Origin: Caulochytrium protostelioides
Lineage: Eukaryota; Chytridiomycota; Caulochytriomycetes; Caulochytriales; Caulochytriaceae
DNA length: 64,000 nt
Assembly (NCBI GenBank): GCA_003615045.1
Contig: ML014121.1
Coordinates: 124,001-188,000, forward strand
Reading direction: 5' to 3'
Part shown: positions 63,855-64,000 of the stretch, piece by piece
Position numbering within the stretch: position 1 is the stretch's first letter
Layout of the letters: each line of letters starts with the position of its first letter
Translations under genes and position numbers: made by a program
Notes under the pieces: generated by a model
What the model was told of the DNA's origin: nothing
Database searches by the model: none
The model's input: the letters and a program-made list of their open reading frames with translations, nothing else

Positions 63855-64000
63855 AGTGTTGATGATCGTGATTGGACTGCGAGGATGAAGGGTCCGCAGG
63901 CAACGAGGTGGTCGGACGCGTACAAGATTAACGAAAGGGGTTGAACGAATACGCTGGATGCTAATGGCGGATTGAGTACCGGATCCAGTGGCGACGAATT

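Noticed and set aside
62763-63944. 393-residue plus-strand frame opposite NIT2
   Set aside because: Antisense to an enzyme with an intact Glu-Lys-Cys triad.
1-64000. Possibility that the window is a giant-virus genome carrying Fanzor genes
   Set aside because: Ribosomal protein L34, MPC1, ATP14, CHS7, eIF3k and spliced dynein light chain genes with GT-AG introns are cellular. The Fanzor copies are dispersed relics in a fungal chromosome.

Overview
This is a GC-rich (roughly 60% or more) nuclear segment from a fungus, most likely an early-diverging, zoospore-forming one. Fungal markers are a CHS7-type chitin synthase export chaperone, the fungal F1Fo-ATP synthase subunit h (ATP14), and a free-standing orotate phosphoribosyltransferase rather than an animal-type UMP synthase fusion. 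eIF3k, a SAYSVFN-domain protein and a roadblock dynein light chain sit together here, which fits a lineage near the base of fungi such as chytrids or Blastocladiomycota. The species cannot be fixed from the sequence. Most genes are single-exon, but three have clear GT-AG introns, and two of those use 16-nt micro-exons.

Layout, left to right: MPC1 (minus, running off the left edge), a kelch protein, an unrecognised two-exon gene (minus), a putative secreted protein, Fanzor remnant 1, an Atos-family protein (minus), a cysteine-rich membrane protein, RPL34, an FKBP2-like ER isomerase (minus), ATP14 (minus), a TM9SF3-like protein, a coiled-coil protein (minus), CIAO2B/MIP18, a CDC50 flippase subunit, and an RGS-FAD oxidoreductase fusion (minus). 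A gene-poor 7-kb tract with Fanzor remnant 2 follows. Then come a low-complexity protein, Fanzor remnant 3, DYNLRB (minus, four exons), a CDK12-like kinase (minus), Fanzor remnant 4, eIF3k, OPRT (minus), a SAYSD1-like protein, an mL38/PEBP mitochondrial protein (minus), CHS7 (minus) and a NIT2-like omega-amidase (minus). Genes are largely housekeeping and do not form a pathway cluster. Convergent neighbours are often only 100-300 bases apart.

The most distinctive content is a dispersed family of four 5'-truncated, decayed TnpB/Fanzor-type RNA-guided nuclease genes (about 10.2, 38.0, 46.3 and 53.3 kb). Their shared 3' halves encode the DEFRTTQ and FVNRDLNAALNI motifs. Two copies share a strong hairpin just after the stop codon and two share a terminal motif ending in an A-run, so the element's right end, a plausible guide-RNA region, can be reconstructed by comparison. 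Two copies lie directly against the stop codons of host genes. Other notable points are the RGS-FSP1/AIFM2-like fusion, an apparent 4-nt loss in MPC1, and a DYNLRB gene whose start codon appears to be followed directly by an intron.
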